From NCBI GenBank assembly GCA_964415295.1, contig CAYPYN010000009.1, positions 74,932-138,931 on the forward strand: 64,000 bases of DNA, read 5' to 3'. The first letter of the stretch is position 1. Each line of letters begins with the position of its first letter. Shown piece after piece: positions 53,030-61,186 of this stretch. Both the position numbers and the translations under genes were made by a program. The notes under the pieces were generated by a model. The model had not been told where the DNA came from and made no database searches. It worked only from the letters and a program-made list of their open reading frames with translations. The stretch comes from SB21 sp964415295 (GTDB taxonomy: Bacteria; CLD3; SB21).

Positions 53030-54418
53030 ATGTTCCCAACCCGCATCTACGTTCAGAGAAGAGCCGTTCTCAAATCCAAATTCCAATCCGGCTTGTTGTT
53101 ATTCCTCGGCAATGAAGAAAGCCCGATGAACTATGGGGCCAATACGTTCGCATTTCGTCAGGACAGCACGTTCCTGTATTATTGGGGCCTCGATCTGCCG
53201 TCGCTTGCGGCGGTGTTGGATATCGATTCCGGCAGAGAAATGCTTTTTGGGAATGATCCAACGGTTGATGAGATCGTATGGACCGGTCCGCAGACGCTTC
53301 TCAAGGATAATGCCGAAAAAGTTGGCGTCGCATCCACCTATGAAATGAATAAACTTCCCGGGCTCATTGCCGAAGCGATCCAGCATGGGCGAAAGATCCA
53401 TTATATTCACCAATATCGCGCGGATAATATCATCAAGATCAGCGAGTGGATGGGAACCAGTCCGGCGAAAGTGAATCCATCTGCCTCGGTAGAACTCACC
53501 AAAGCCGTGATCGAACAGCGTTCCGTGAAAGCCAAAGAAGAGATCGCCGAGATCGAGATCGGGGTCAATATCACACGCGAGATGCAATTGGCTGCGATGA
53601 AGCATACGAAACCGGGCATGATCGAGCGCGAAATTGCCGGACTCATGCACGGGATCGCGTTGGCGCGGGGCGGCGATCTGTCGTTCCCGATCATCTTTTC
53701 CATTCACGGCGAGACCCTGCATAACCATCATCATCACAACAAAATGAAAAGAGGCGACCTCGTGGTCAACGACTGCGGCGCGGAATCGGCATTGCACTAC
53801 GCCGGCGATCTGACGAGGACATTTCCTGTGAGTGGGAAATTTACAACCAAACAGAAAGAAATTTACGAGATCGTTCTGAAAGCGCAGAAGAAAGCCATTT
53901 CCATGATCGCTCCGGGAGTCAAATTCAAGGAAGTTCACCTGACGGCGGCCGGCGTGATGTTCGACGGACTCAAGGAACTTGGATTGATGAAAGGCGACAC
54001 AGCCGAAGCGGTCAAGGCCGGCGCGCACGCGATCTTTTTCCAGTGCGGCACGGGCCACATGATGGGCCTTGACGTGCATGATATGGAGAATCTGGGAGAG
54101 GAATTCATCGGCTACGATGCGGATGTTCAGAGGAGCGAACAGTTCGGTCTGTGTTATTTGCGTATGGCGAAACCGCTTCAGCCGGGATTTGTGGTCACGG
54201 TGGAACCGGGTATCTATTTCATTCCGGAACTTTTCAACTTATGGAAAGCGGAAAAGAAACACGAGTCATTCATCAATTATGATAAACTGGCCGGTTATAT
54301 GAATTTCGGTGGCGTGCGCATCGAAGATGACGTGCTGGTAATACCGAAAGGACATAGGGTTTTGGGAAAGAAGCTAGCCAAGAGTGTTGCCGAAGTGGAA
54401 GCGGCTTGCGGGAGGTGA
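53030..54418 (+). CDS. pepP: Xaa-Pro aminopeptidase (aminopeptidase P, M24B)
   Basis: 462 residues. An N-terminal AMP_N domain (about 1-165) precedes the pita-bread metallopeptidase. The five metal ligands are visible: the Asp of 'VNDCGA', the Asp of 'GDLTRTF', the His of 'GTGHMMGLDVHD', the Glu of 'TVEPGIYF' and the Glu of 'VRIEDDVLV'. The enzyme removes the N-terminal residue in front of proline or hydroxyproline. An unusually strong AAGGAGGT lies 4 nt before the ATG. Two genes downstream is a hydroxyproline dehydratase, which suggests use of collagen-like peptides. The 201 bp upstream hold nothing I recognise. Confidence 0.92.
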   Translation: MFPTRIYVQRRAVLKSKFQSGLLLFLGNEESPMNYGANTFAFRQDSTFLYYWGLDLPSLAAVLDIDSGREMLFGNDPTVDEIVWTGPQTLLKDNAEKVGVASTYEMNKLPGLIAEAIQHGRKIHYIHQYRADNIIKISEWMGTSPAKVNPSASVELTKAVIEQRSVKAKEEIAEIEIGVNITREMQLAAMKHTKPGMIEREIAGLMHGIALARGGDLSFPIIFSIHGETLHNHHHHNKMKRGDLVVNDCGAESALHYAGDLTRTFPVSGKFTTKQKEIYEIVLKAQKKAISMIAPGVKFKEVHLTAAGVMFDGLKELGLMKGDTAEAVKAGAHAIFFQCGTGHMMGLDVHDMENLGEEFIGYDADVQRSEQFGLCYLRMAKPLQPGFVVTVEPGIYFIPELFNLWKAEKKHESFINYDKLAGYMNFGGVRIEDDVLVIPKGHRVLGKKLAKSVAEVEAACGR

Positions 54419-54469
54419 ACGGCAATTCACTCTATTGGATTGTATTTATTATGAACATAGTTAATTGAT

Positions 54470-54670
54470 CCGCTTTCTTTTTAAAAAGAAAGCGGGAAAG
54501 AAAACTTCGGCTATGAAAAAAATGCCTAAACCCTCCTTCGCAGGAATAGATGCGAAAAACGATTCTCCATCTTATCCAGACACCAACTTGAACGTTAATG
54601 GAAGCCGTTTTTCGCATTACCTTATCTGTGAAGTCGGGTTTCTTCGGCATTTTTTTCAAGGCCGCGAATA
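54470..54670 (+). repeat. Nested inverted-repeat element, copy 1 (family C)
   Basis: About 200 bp with three palindromes: a 26-bp palindrome at the left (54470-54495, CCGCTTTC arms), an outer pair TGAAAAAAATGCC (54514-54526) and its perfect complement (54646-54658), and an inner pair TGCGAAAAACG (54551-54561) and its perfect complement (54606-54616). The same layout recurs at 58617-58818 and in part at 58232-58351. No coding potential. It fills most of the 389-bp gap between pepP and the activase gene. Confidence 0.7.
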
Positions 54671-54755
54671 CCCTGATAAGATTGACATATTTGAAAACAC
54701 TGTGCATGCACCAACTGACTTTCCAAGGGTACGAATACGAACTCGTACCAACTAT

Positions 54756-54786
54756 TCCTCCTTGAAAAGAGGGCTAGGGGAATTTG
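54756..54786 (+). repeat. Solo copy of the DUF559-element end (family B)
   Basis: TCCTCC, spacer TTGAAAA, GAGGG, spacer, then AGGGGAATTTG: the same structure as the left end of the DUF559 element with a few changes. The preceding ACTCGTAC is also shared with the bases just left of that element (52388-52395). No gene is attached. Confidence 0.55.
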
Positions 54787-54807
54787 AGTAAAATATATTA
54801 GTACACA

Positions 54808-55710
54808 ATGACCGGTCGCATTTTCAACATACAGCATTTCTCCGTTAACGACGGGCCGGGCATACGCACGACGGTCTTTATGAAAGGCTGTCCGCTGCAT
54901 TGCGCGTGGTGCCACAATCCGGAGTCGATCTCGCCGGAGAAAGAGATCCTGCTGAAACAGGAGCGCTGCATCCGGTGCGGAAAGTGCCTTGAGATCTGCA
55001 CCCATCACGCGGTGGTCGAAGAGAACGGCGCCTATGGAGTTAACCGGGAACTTTGCCAGACATGCGGCGAATGCGTGGATGAATGTGTGACCGAAGCGCG
55101 AAATCTTGTGGGCCGCGATATGAGCGTGGAAGGCGTCCTGGTCGAGATCCTCAAAGACCGCGTTTATTACGAACAATCCGGCGGCGGCGCGACTTTTTCC
55201 GGCGGGGAGCCGCTTTTGCAGCACGAATTCCTATGGGCTATGTTATCCGCCTGCCGTCAGGAAGCCATTCACACCGCCGTGGATACCACCGGCCTGACTT
55301 CGCCTGCGAATCTGGAAAAGATCGCCAAAGTGACCGATCTGTTCCTCTATGACATCAAGACCATGGACGACGGGCGGCACCGGCAATTCACCGGCGTTTC
55401 CAATCGCCCGATATTGGACAATCTGCGCATGCTGGACAAGTGGAATAAAAAAGTCATCATCCGCGTGCCGGTGATCCCCGGAGTCAATATGGACCTGATC
55501 AGCGTTAACCGGATCGGGGAATTCGTTGCCTCGCTCGAGAATATTCACGAGATCAATCTTTTGCCTTATCATAAAACGGGTATAAGTAAATACGAACGCA
55601 TCGACGCCGACTATCCCATGGGCGAAATCGAGCCGCCGACATTTCTGGAAATGAATCGTGTGGCGGAAGTGCTGCGTACGTATGTTTCCCATATCGCGAT
55701 CGGAGGATAA
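54808..55710 (+). CDS. Glycyl-radical-enzyme activase (radical SAM)
   Basis: 300 residues. The radical SAM motif CX3CX2C is at Cys28, Cys32 and Cys35 ('GCPLHCAWC'), and two extra 4Fe-4S clusters of the CX2CX2CX3C type follow (Cys54/57/60/64 and Cys83/86/89/93). 'SGGEPLLQ' and 'LFLYDIKTMD' are further family motifs. The enzyme takes a hydrogen from the partner's glycine to make the protein radical. The two extra clusters are typical of activases for dehydratases and decarboxylases and absent from plain PflA. The stop is 1 nt before the dehydratase ATG, so the pair is co-translated. Confidence 0.95.
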   Translation: MTGRIFNIQHFSVNDGPGIRTTVFMKGCPLHCAWCHNPESISPEKEILLKQERCIRCGKCLEICTHHAVVEENGAYGVNRELCQTCGECVDECVTEARNLVGRDMSVEGVLVEILKDRVYYEQSGGGATFSGGEPLLQHEFLWAMLSACRQEAIHTAVDTTGLTSPANLEKIAKVTDLFLYDIKTMDDGRHRQFTGVSNRPILDNLRMLDKWNKKVIIRVPVIPGVNMDLISVNRIGEFVASLENIHEINLLPYHKTGISKYERIDADYPMGEIEPPTFLEMNRVAEVLRTYVSHIAIGG

Positions 55711-55711
55711 T

Positions 55712-58069
55712 ATGAATAAACGGGTGACCAAACTTCGGGAACAAAGCCTCAACGCCATTCCGCATCTATCGCCGGAAAGGGCGCTTCTGGTCACGGAAGC
55801 GTATGAAAAAATGGGTTCCGTTTCCGCGCCGATGCGCCGTGCGCTGACGTTCAAACACATTATGGAGAACAAATCCATTTGCGTGAATGAGGGCGAACTG
55901 ATCGTCGGCGAGCGCGGACCAGCGCCTAAAGCGACCTATACGTATCCGGAACTCTGCTGTCATAGTCTGGAGGATCTGGAAATTCTGAACAACCGGGAAA
56001 AAGTGTCCTTCAAAGTTGACAACGAGATGCGGCGGATCTATAAAGACAGGATCATTCCGTTCTGGAAAGGCAAAACGACGCGCGAAACGATCTTCGGTCA
56101 GATGACGGATGAATGGAAAGAATGTTATGCGGCGGGGATCTTTACGGAATTTATGGAACAGCGCGCGCCCGGCCACACCGTTCTCGACGACAAGATCTAC
56201 CGCAGAGGCCTGCTCGATTTCAAAGCCGATATTGAACGCCGCTTGCAGGAACTGGATTATTTCAACGATCCTGATGCTTTTGACAAGCAGGAAGAACTCA
56301 AGGCGATGGCCGTCACGATCGACGCGGTGATCACGCTGGCTCATCGGTATGCGGATAAGGTGAGCGAACTTGCGTCAGAAGAGACAGACGTTGCGCGTAA
56401 AAACGAATTGGCGGCCATTGCCGACGTCTGCCGGCACGTTCCCGCGCATACGCCGCGCAATTTCCATGAAGCCCTGCAAAGCTACTGGTTCGTCCATCTC
56501 GGCGTGATCACGGAACTCAATCCGTGGGACGCTTTCAATCCCGGGCGCCTCGATCAGCATTTGTTCCCGTTCTATAAAAAAGGCATCGCCGACGGAACGC
56601 TGACCACGAGCCAGGCCGTGGAATTGCTCCAGTGCTTCTGGGTAAAATTCAATAACCAGCCGGCGCCGCCTAAAGTGGGCGTCACCGCGGCGGAGAGTTC
56701 TACGTACACGGATTTTGCCAATATCAACAGCGGCGGACTGACGGCCGACGGCCATGACGGCGTTAATGACGTGACCTATCTCGTGCTCGATGTGATCGAC
56801 GAGATGAAACTCGTGCAGCCGAGTTCCAACATCCAGTTGAGCAAAAAGAATCCAGACGAATTTCTCAAACATGCGGCGCGGGTGATACGGCACGGTCGGG
56901 GACAGCCGTCCATTTTCAATGCCGATACGGTCATTGATGAAATGCTGAGGCAGGGGAAATCGGTCGAGGATGCGCGCAACGGCGGTACGAGCGGCTGTGT
57001 GGAGACGGGCGCCTTCGGCAAAGAGAGCTACATCCTCACCGGCTACTTCAATATGCCCAAAGTTCTCGAGATCACTTTGAATAACGGCCTAGATCCGCGA
57101 ACAGGGAAGCTTATAGGTATAGAATCAGGTGATCCTGCTCAATTTAGGGCATTTGAAGATTTACTCAATGCGTACAAGAAACAACTTAAGCACTTTATCA
57201 ATGTCAAGATGCGCGGGAATAACGTGATCGAGAGGATCTATGCGGAATTCATGCCCGTACCGTTCCTGTCCGTTCTGATCGACGACTGCATCGCCAAAGG
57301 GGTGGATTACAACGCCGGCGGCGCGCGGTACAATACGAATTACATCCAGGGCGTGGGACTTGGAACGATGACCGACTGTTTTGCGGCGATCAAGCACAAC
57401 GTTTTCGACGAAAAAAAAATGACGATGGCGGAACTGCTTCATGCTTTGAGCGGGGATTTCGCGGGACAGGAAGCTTTGCGGTTGCGGCTGGTCAACAAAA
57501 CACCGAAGTACGGCAATGACGATCCGGCGGCGGACGAATTGATGCTGAAGGTGTTTGAGATGTTCTACGATGAGGTTAACGGGCGTCCGAATACCAAAGG
57601 CGGGAAGTACAGGATCAATCTTCTACCGACGACGTGCCATATTTACTTTGGTTCCGTCACGGGCGCCACGCCGGACGGCCGCAAAGCGAAGACGCCGCTG
57701 TCGGAAGGCATTTCGCCCGTGCAGGGCGCCGACCGGCACGGACCGACGGCCGCGCTCAAGTCCGCCGGCAAGATGGATCATGTTCGTACGGGCGGAACTC
57801 TGCTCAATCAGAAATTTTCGCCGTCCCTGCTGGCCGATGAAAAAGGTATTACCAATCTGGGCCATCTCGTCCGTTCTTATTTCACCATGGGCGGGCATCA
57901 TATACAGTTCAACGTCGTCAATGCGCAAACCTTGCGTGAAGCGCAAAAGCATCCCGAGCAGTACCGCGACCTCATCGTTCGTGTCGCCGGCTACAGCGAT
58001 TACTTCTGCGATCTTGGCGTCACGCTGCAGGATGAGATCATCGCGAGAACGGAGCACGGGGGATTTTGA
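55712..58069 (+). CDS. hypD: Glycyl radical enzyme, trans-4-hydroxy-L-proline dehydratase type
   Basis: 785 residues. The thiyl-radical Cys429 and Glu431 are in 'GGTSGCVETG', and the radical Gly760 is in 'RVAGYSDYF'. Phe147, His155, Asp273, Ser329, Cys429, Glu431 and Gly760 all sit at a constant offset of 5 from the residues I recall for Clostridioides difficile HypD (152, 160, 278, 334, 434, 436, 765). HypD removes water from trans-4-hydroxyproline to give pyrroline-5-carboxylate, which ProC turns into proline. The start is the ATG at 55712 with GGAGG 5 nt before. The assignment rests on remembered residues; choline lyase and glycerol dehydratase differ in these positions. proC is not in the window. 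A more AT-rich patch lies near 57080-57230. Confidence 0.88.
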   Translation: MNKRVTKLREQSLNAIPHLSPERALLVTEAYEKMGSVSAPMRRALTFKHIMENKSICVNEGELIVGERGPAPKATYTYPELCCHSLEDLEILNNREKVSFKVDNEMRRIYKDRIIPFWKGKTTRETIFGQMTDEWKECYAAGIFTEFMEQRAPGHTVLDDKIYRRGLLDFKADIERRLQELDYFNDPDAFDKQEELKAMAVTIDAVITLAHRYADKVSELASEETDVARKNELAAIADVCRHVPAHTPRNFHEALQSYWFVHLGVITELNPWDAFNPGRLDQHLFPFYKKGIADGTLTTSQAVELLQCFWVKFNNQPAPPKVGVTAAESSTYTDFANINSGGLTADGHDGVNDVTYLVLDVIDEMKLVQPSSNIQLSKKNPDEFLKHAARVIRHGRGQPSIFNADTVIDEMLRQGKSVEDARNGGTSGCVETGAFGKESYILTGYFNMPKVLEITLNNGLDPRTGKLIGIESGDPAQFRAFEDLLNAYKKQLKHFINVKMRGNNVIERIYAEFMPVPFLSVLIDDCIAKGVDYNAGGARYNTNYIQGVGLGTMTDCFAAIKHNVFDEKKMTMAELLHALSGDFAGQEALRLRLVNKTPKYGNDDPAADELMLKVFEMFYDEVNGRPNTKGGKYRINLLPTTCHIYFGSVTGATPDGRKAKTPLSEGISPVQGADRHGPTAALKSAGKMDHVRTGGTLLNQKFSPSLLADEKGITNLGHLVRSYFTMGGHHIQFNVVNAQTLREAQKHPEQYRDLIVRVAGYSDYFCDLGVTLQDEIIARTEHGGF

Positions 58070-58130
58070 GTTCATCCCGCCTGGAAAGCTTGTTCCGGTC
58101 TTGCCAAGGGAGCATTTGGTATTCCACAAC

Positions 58131-58216
58131 GGTCGTCTCGGTACTCGGCTTCGCCGAACTCGACGACCTTGTAATTTCGCTCATCGAGTAGCGTAAGCGT
58201 ACCGAGGTGAGCAATT
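58131..58216 (+). repeat. Paired-palindrome repeat, copy 1 (family A)
   Basis: Two imperfect palindromes in tandem. The first (58131-58168) runs from GGTCGTC to GACGACC around CGGCTTCGCCG. The second has GCTC arms around TAGCGTAAGCGTA, here degenerate. The bases before it, ATTTGGTATTCCACA, also precede the copy at 60021. No coding potential; the architecture recalls BIME/REP sequences. Confidence 0.65.
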
Positions 58217-58231
58217 ACACAGTCGGGTTAC

Positions 58232-58351
58232 CAAAAACGATTCTCTATCATTACGATTACCCAAATTTGAACGATAACGAAAGCCGTTGTTCGCATTCTT
58301 TATGCTGCGAACTCAGGTTTGTACGGCATTTTTATCAAGGCCGGTGAATAC
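58232..58351 (+). repeat. Partial family C element
   Basis: 120 bp nearly identical to the right-hand 120 bp of the copy at 58617-58818 (from AAAAACGATTCTC to GGTGAATAC), with only a handful of differences. The left palindrome and the outer left arm are missing, so it is truncated at a junction with family A copy 1. Together with the next entries it fills the 954-bp gene-free stretch after the dehydratase. Confidence 0.65.
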
Positions 58352-58616
58352 AAATACAAGAACAGACGCTACTGAGCGCTGTATTCTGGGCATTTGAAAA
58401 AAGGCCGTCAAGAAATCGAAGCGGAAGCCCGTTCAAAACAAAACATGTCCGAGTCCGCCTAAAGGCGGGCGAGTTTGTTTTGTTTAGGGCTGAAGCGGAG
58501 ATTTCAGGCGTTTTCTCAATAGCCCGGGCACTTTTCTTTCCTTCTTTCTTTTGTGCCAGCAAAAGAAAGAAGAATGGCCTTACCGTTTGTTGCATTTGAA
58601 CGATATCTTAATGGAA
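58352..58616 (+). repeat. Palindrome-rich mosaic with no gene
   Basis: Contains three inverted repeats: an AAACAAAAC...GTTTTGTTT pair (58433-58490) enclosing CCGCC-TAAA-GGCGG, and a 13-bp perfect pair CTTCTTTCTTTTG / CAAAAGAAAGAAG (58541-58553, 58560-58572). No plausible protein is encoded on either strand. It sits between two family C copies and may be the inside of a larger composite element. Confidence 0.5.
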
Positions 58617-58818
58617 CCGCTTTCTTTTTGAAAAGAAAGCGGGAAAGAAAACTTCGACTGTGAAAAAAATGCCTAACCCTCGTTCGCAGTCAGGTTGCGA
58701 AAAACGATTCTCTATCATTACGATTACCCAAATTTGAACGATAACGAAAGCCGTTTTTCGCATTCTTTATGCTGCGAACTCAGGTTTCTACGGTATTTTT
58801 ATCAAGGCCGGCGAATAC
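58617..58818 (+). repeat. Nested inverted-repeat element, copy 2 (family C)
   Basis: Same order of palindromes as at 54470-54670: left palindrome 58617-58642, outer arm TGAAAAAAATGCC 58661-58673 (its partner is degenerate here), inner arms TGCGAAAAACG 58696-58706 and perfect complement 58752-58762. The right 120 bp match the partial copy at 58232-58351 almost base for base. Confidence 0.7.
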
Positions 58819-58847
58819 GAGTACGATTTGGTTTGTTCCAGTATTAT

Positions 58848-58874
58848 TCCCCCTTAACAAAGGGGTTAGGTTTG
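58848..58874 (+). repeat. Solo copy of the DUF559-element end (family B)
   Basis: TCCCCC, spacer TTAACAA, AGGGG, TTAGG, TTTG: a degenerate version of the element end, in the same orientation as the copies at 54756 and 59967. Confidence 0.5.
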
Positions 58875-58960
58875 TCCCGAGCTTGTCGAGGGAGGGATTG
58901 TTTATCGCTGATCACTTCAACTGAGCTCACGCTGAAGCCTGCCGCTGCTATTAAAAACCA

Positions 58961-58989
58961 TTGACATCCACTGTCCGGAATATTACATT
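58961..58989 (+). promoter_or_regulatory. Promoter of the first methyltransferase gene
   Basis: TTGACA (58961-58966, perfect -35), 17-nt spacer, TACATT (58984-58989). The same hexamers, spacing and following bases (TTACATTCACCGCGAC) occur before the second methyltransferase gene at 60258-60286, though the spacers differ in their first half. This sharing of exactly the promoter parts supports function. Confidence 0.65.
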
Positions 58990-59023
58990 CACCGCGACCA
59001 AAAATCATTTCACGGAAATAGTC

Positions 59024-59875
59024 ATGACTCCGTATCAAGAACAAATTGTCAATTATTATAAGGCCACAGAAACGTCGTACCGGGACGGATGGGGCTTGGA
59101 AAAGAATCTAGCCATCCACTACGGCTATTGGGACGACAAGGTATCGTCGTTCGCAGAATCCCTGCATCGTATGAATGAGGTCATGGCCGAAACGGTATCC
59201 ATCACAGGACAGGATCGGATCCTCGATGCCGGCTGCGGCGTAGGGGGAAGCAGTATTTATCTCGCACAGACTTTCGGCTGTCGTGCCGTCGGAATTACGT
59301 TGAGCCAAAGGCAGGTTGATCAGGCGTTCATCAACGCAAAAACGCGCGGTGTGTCGGACAAGACGGAATTCAAGGTCATGGATTACTGCAAAACCGATTT
59401 CCCGGATGCTTCGTTTGACGTCGTGTGGGGATGCGAGAGCATTTGTTATGCGGAAAATAAAGAACAATTCATCTATGAAGCCTACCGATTGCTCAAGCCC
59501 GGCGGCCGGTTGGTAATAGCCGACGGAATGATCCCGAAGTTCGAATACAATGAGCATCCGATCAACCGCCGCGGTATCGAGGGGTGGGCGGCCAACTACA
59601 TCGAGACTCCGGAGAACTTTCAGAAATTCATGCGCCAGGCAGGATTTAAAGATATACAATTCAGGGATATCACGAAGAACATCATGCACTCGTCTCGGCG
59701 CATGTTGTACTTTTACTTCGCGGCCAGGCTCTATCACGGAGTGCGCCGCCTGATCGGGCGAAAACCGCCTGGAATTAACCAGGGCCATATCCAGGCTCTC
59801 CTTTATCAGTATGTTGGATTCAAGAAGAAATTGTGGCTCTATGGTCTCTTGTCAGGAAAAAAGCTCGTCGAGTAG
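59024..59875 (+). CDS. SAM-dependent methyltransferase, paralogue 1
   Basis: 283-residue class I methyltransferase. Motif I is 'ILDAGCGVGGSSIYLAQ' (67-83) and the motif II region is 'SFDVVWGCESICYAE'; 'LLKPGGRLVIADG' is motif III. The layout resembles the sterol/gamma-tocopherol C-methyltransferase group, including the 'HYGYWDD...SFAESLHRMNEVMAE' lead-in. The substrate is unknown. The ATG at 59024 matches paralogue 3 ('MTPYQEQIV') and lies downstream of the promoter. Its last codons (KLVE) and stop are provided by an intergenic palindromic repeat that starts at 59863, where paralogue 3 ends differently. Confidence 0.88.
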   Translation: MTPYQEQIVNYYKATETSYRDGWGLEKNLAIHYGYWDDKVSSFAESLHRMNEVMAETVSITGQDRILDAGCGVGGSSIYLAQTFGCRAVGITLSQRQVDQAFINAKTRGVSDKTEFKVMDYCKTDFPDASFDVVWGCESICYAENKEQFIYEAYRLLKPGGRLVIADGMIPKFEYNEHPINRRGIEGWAANYIETPENFQKFMRQAGFKDIQFRDITKNIMHSSRRMLYFYFAARLYHGVRRLIGRKPPGINQGHIQALLYQYVGFKKKLWLYGLLSGKKLVE

Positions 59876-59953
59876 CGTTACGGTCGTCTCGGTACTCGGC
59901 TTGCCGAACTCGACGACCTAGTACTTTCCGCTCGTCGAGTAGTGTATGCGTAG
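59863..59953 (+). repeat. Paired-palindrome repeat, copy 2 (family A), overlapping a gene end
   Basis: GCTCGTCGAGTAGCG (59863-59877) opens the repeat and contains the stop codon TAG of methyltransferase 1. The GGTCGTC...GACGACC palindrome follows at 59882-59918, then a second GCTCGTCGAGTAG. It opens the 447-bp gene-free gap before methyltransferase 2. Confidence 0.65.
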
Positions 59954-59966
59954 ATTTTGGTATTAT

Positions 59967-60008
59967 TCCCCCTTTTAAAGGGGGTCGCGCGAAGCGCGGG
60001 GGGATTTG
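59967..60008 (+). repeat. Solo copy of the DUF559-element end (family B), long version
   Basis: TCCCCC, TTTTAAA, GGGGG, then an extra hairpin CGCGC-GAA-GCGCG and GGGGGATTTG. This is the best preserved solo copy. The extra hairpin replaces the 2-4 nt spacer seen at the ends of the DUF559 element. Confidence 0.6.
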
Positions 60009-60020
60009 GTATTCCACACC

Positions 60021-60185
60021 GGTCGTCTCGGTATTCGGCTTTGCCGAACTCGACGACCTAGTGCTTTTCACTCGTCGAGTAGCGTAAGCGTATCGAGTCG
60101 AGACTATTTCACACAAACGGTCGTCTCGGTATTCGGCTTTGCCGAACTCGACGACCTAGTACTTTCCGCTCGTCGAGTAGCGCGA
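60021..60185 (+). repeat. Paired-palindrome repeats, copies 3 and 4 (family A)
   Basis: Two units in direct orientation: GGTCGTC at 60021 and again at 60119, offset 98 bp, each followed by the CGGCTTTGCCG core, GACGACC and the CTCGTCGAGTAGCG palindrome. The remaining bases up to 60257 hold nothing recognisable before the next promoter. Confidence 0.65.
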
Positions 60186-60257
60186 AGGAGAATTTCTCTA
60201 CTATCTTCTGACATTTAACGGTTGCTTCGAAGGATCAGCGACCTCTATCAAAATTCA

Positions 60258-60286
60258 TTGACATGCTTCAGACGAAATATTACATT
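60258..60286 (+). promoter_or_regulatory. Promoter of the second and third methyltransferase genes
   Basis: TTGACA (60258-60263), 17-nt spacer, TACATT (60281-60286), the same as before methyltransferase 1. The predicted start lies about 30 nt before the ATG at 60323. Confidence 0.65.
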
Positions 60287-60322
60287 CACCGCGACAAAAA
60301 CAACATTTCAAACTGACATTCT

Positions 60323-61171
60323 ATGAGCAACTATCACGAACGGATCGCCGAGTACTACCATAAGACAGAAACGGATTACCGGAACCTTTGGAATATCGGT
60401 AAAACGCTGGGCATTCACTACGGGTACTGGGACGAAAAGGTCAAATCGTTTTCTAAGTCCATTCTGCGGATGAATGAAGTCATGGCCGAAATGGCCGGAA
60501 TACAAGCATCCGATAAAGTTCTCGACGCCGGCTGCGGTGTTGGCGGCAGCAGCATATTCCTGGCCAAGACGATCGGCTGCCACGTTACAGGCATTACCGT
60601 CAGCGACCGCCAGGTAAAACTGGCGCTTGACCATGCACGGGGTAATGAGGTCAGCGAACGTACGGATTTCAGGATCATGAATTATTGCCAGACCGATTTT
60701 CCGGATCAGAGTTTTGATGTGGTCTGGGGTTGTGAGAGCATCTGTTACGCGGACAGCAAGGAACAGTTCGTCCGGGAAGCATACCGTCTGCTCAAGCCGG
60801 GCGGACGATTGGTCATGGCGGACTTCCTCGTTCCGCGCATGGAGAATAACGATATTCCGGTGGTGCGTAATTGGCTGGACGGTTGGGTAGTTAATTTTCT
60901 CGAAACGCCGGAGAACTTCACACAATATATGAAGCAAGCTGGATTTTCCGATGTCAAATATCGTGACATTACCGCCTACACGCGGCATTCGACGAAACGC
61001 CTCGGACTGTTGTATTATTGGGGGAGATTATTCGAAATGTGGATCGGACTGAAAGGAAGATCCCTGGACCCTGTTCGATCGAAGAACGTGTATGCCTCCC
61101 GTCATCAATATGTCAGCAGCCGCAAGGGCCTTTGGACCTACGGCATGTTTTGCGCAACCAAACCCAAATAG
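60323..61171 (+). CDS. SAM-dependent methyltransferase, paralogue 2
   Basis: 282 residues. Motif I 'VLDAGCGVGGSSIFLAK' (67-83), 'SFDVVWGCESICYAD' and 'LLKPGGRLVMADF' are intact. It is the most divergent of the three: the N-terminus is 'MSNYHERIAEYYHKTE', the lead-in reads 'HYGYWDEK' and 'SFSKSILRMNEV', and the C-terminal 70 residues, which usually shape the substrate pocket, differ strongly from paralogues 1 and 3. So it probably acts on a different substrate or carbon. No clear ribosome binding site. Paralogue 3 starts 15 nt after its stop. Confidence 0.88.
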   Translation: MSNYHERIAEYYHKTETDYRNLWNIGKTLGIHYGYWDEKVKSFSKSILRMNEVMAEMAGIQASDKVLDAGCGVGGSSIFLAKTIGCHVTGITVSDRQVKLALDHARGNEVSERTDFRIMNYCQTDFPDQSFDVVWGCESICYADSKEQFVREAYRLLKPGGRLVMADFLVPRMENNDIPVVRNWLDGWVVNFLETPENFTQYMKQAGFSDVKYRDITAYTRHSTKRLGLLYYWGRLFEMWIGLKGRSLDPVRSKNVYASRHQYVSSRKGLWTYGMFCATKPK

Positions 61172-61186
61172 CATAGGTAAATTTTC

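Noticed and set aside
53099..54079. 326-codon antisense frame inside pepP
   Set aside because: Mirror of a strongly coding gene with high GC; composition is unlike a real protein.
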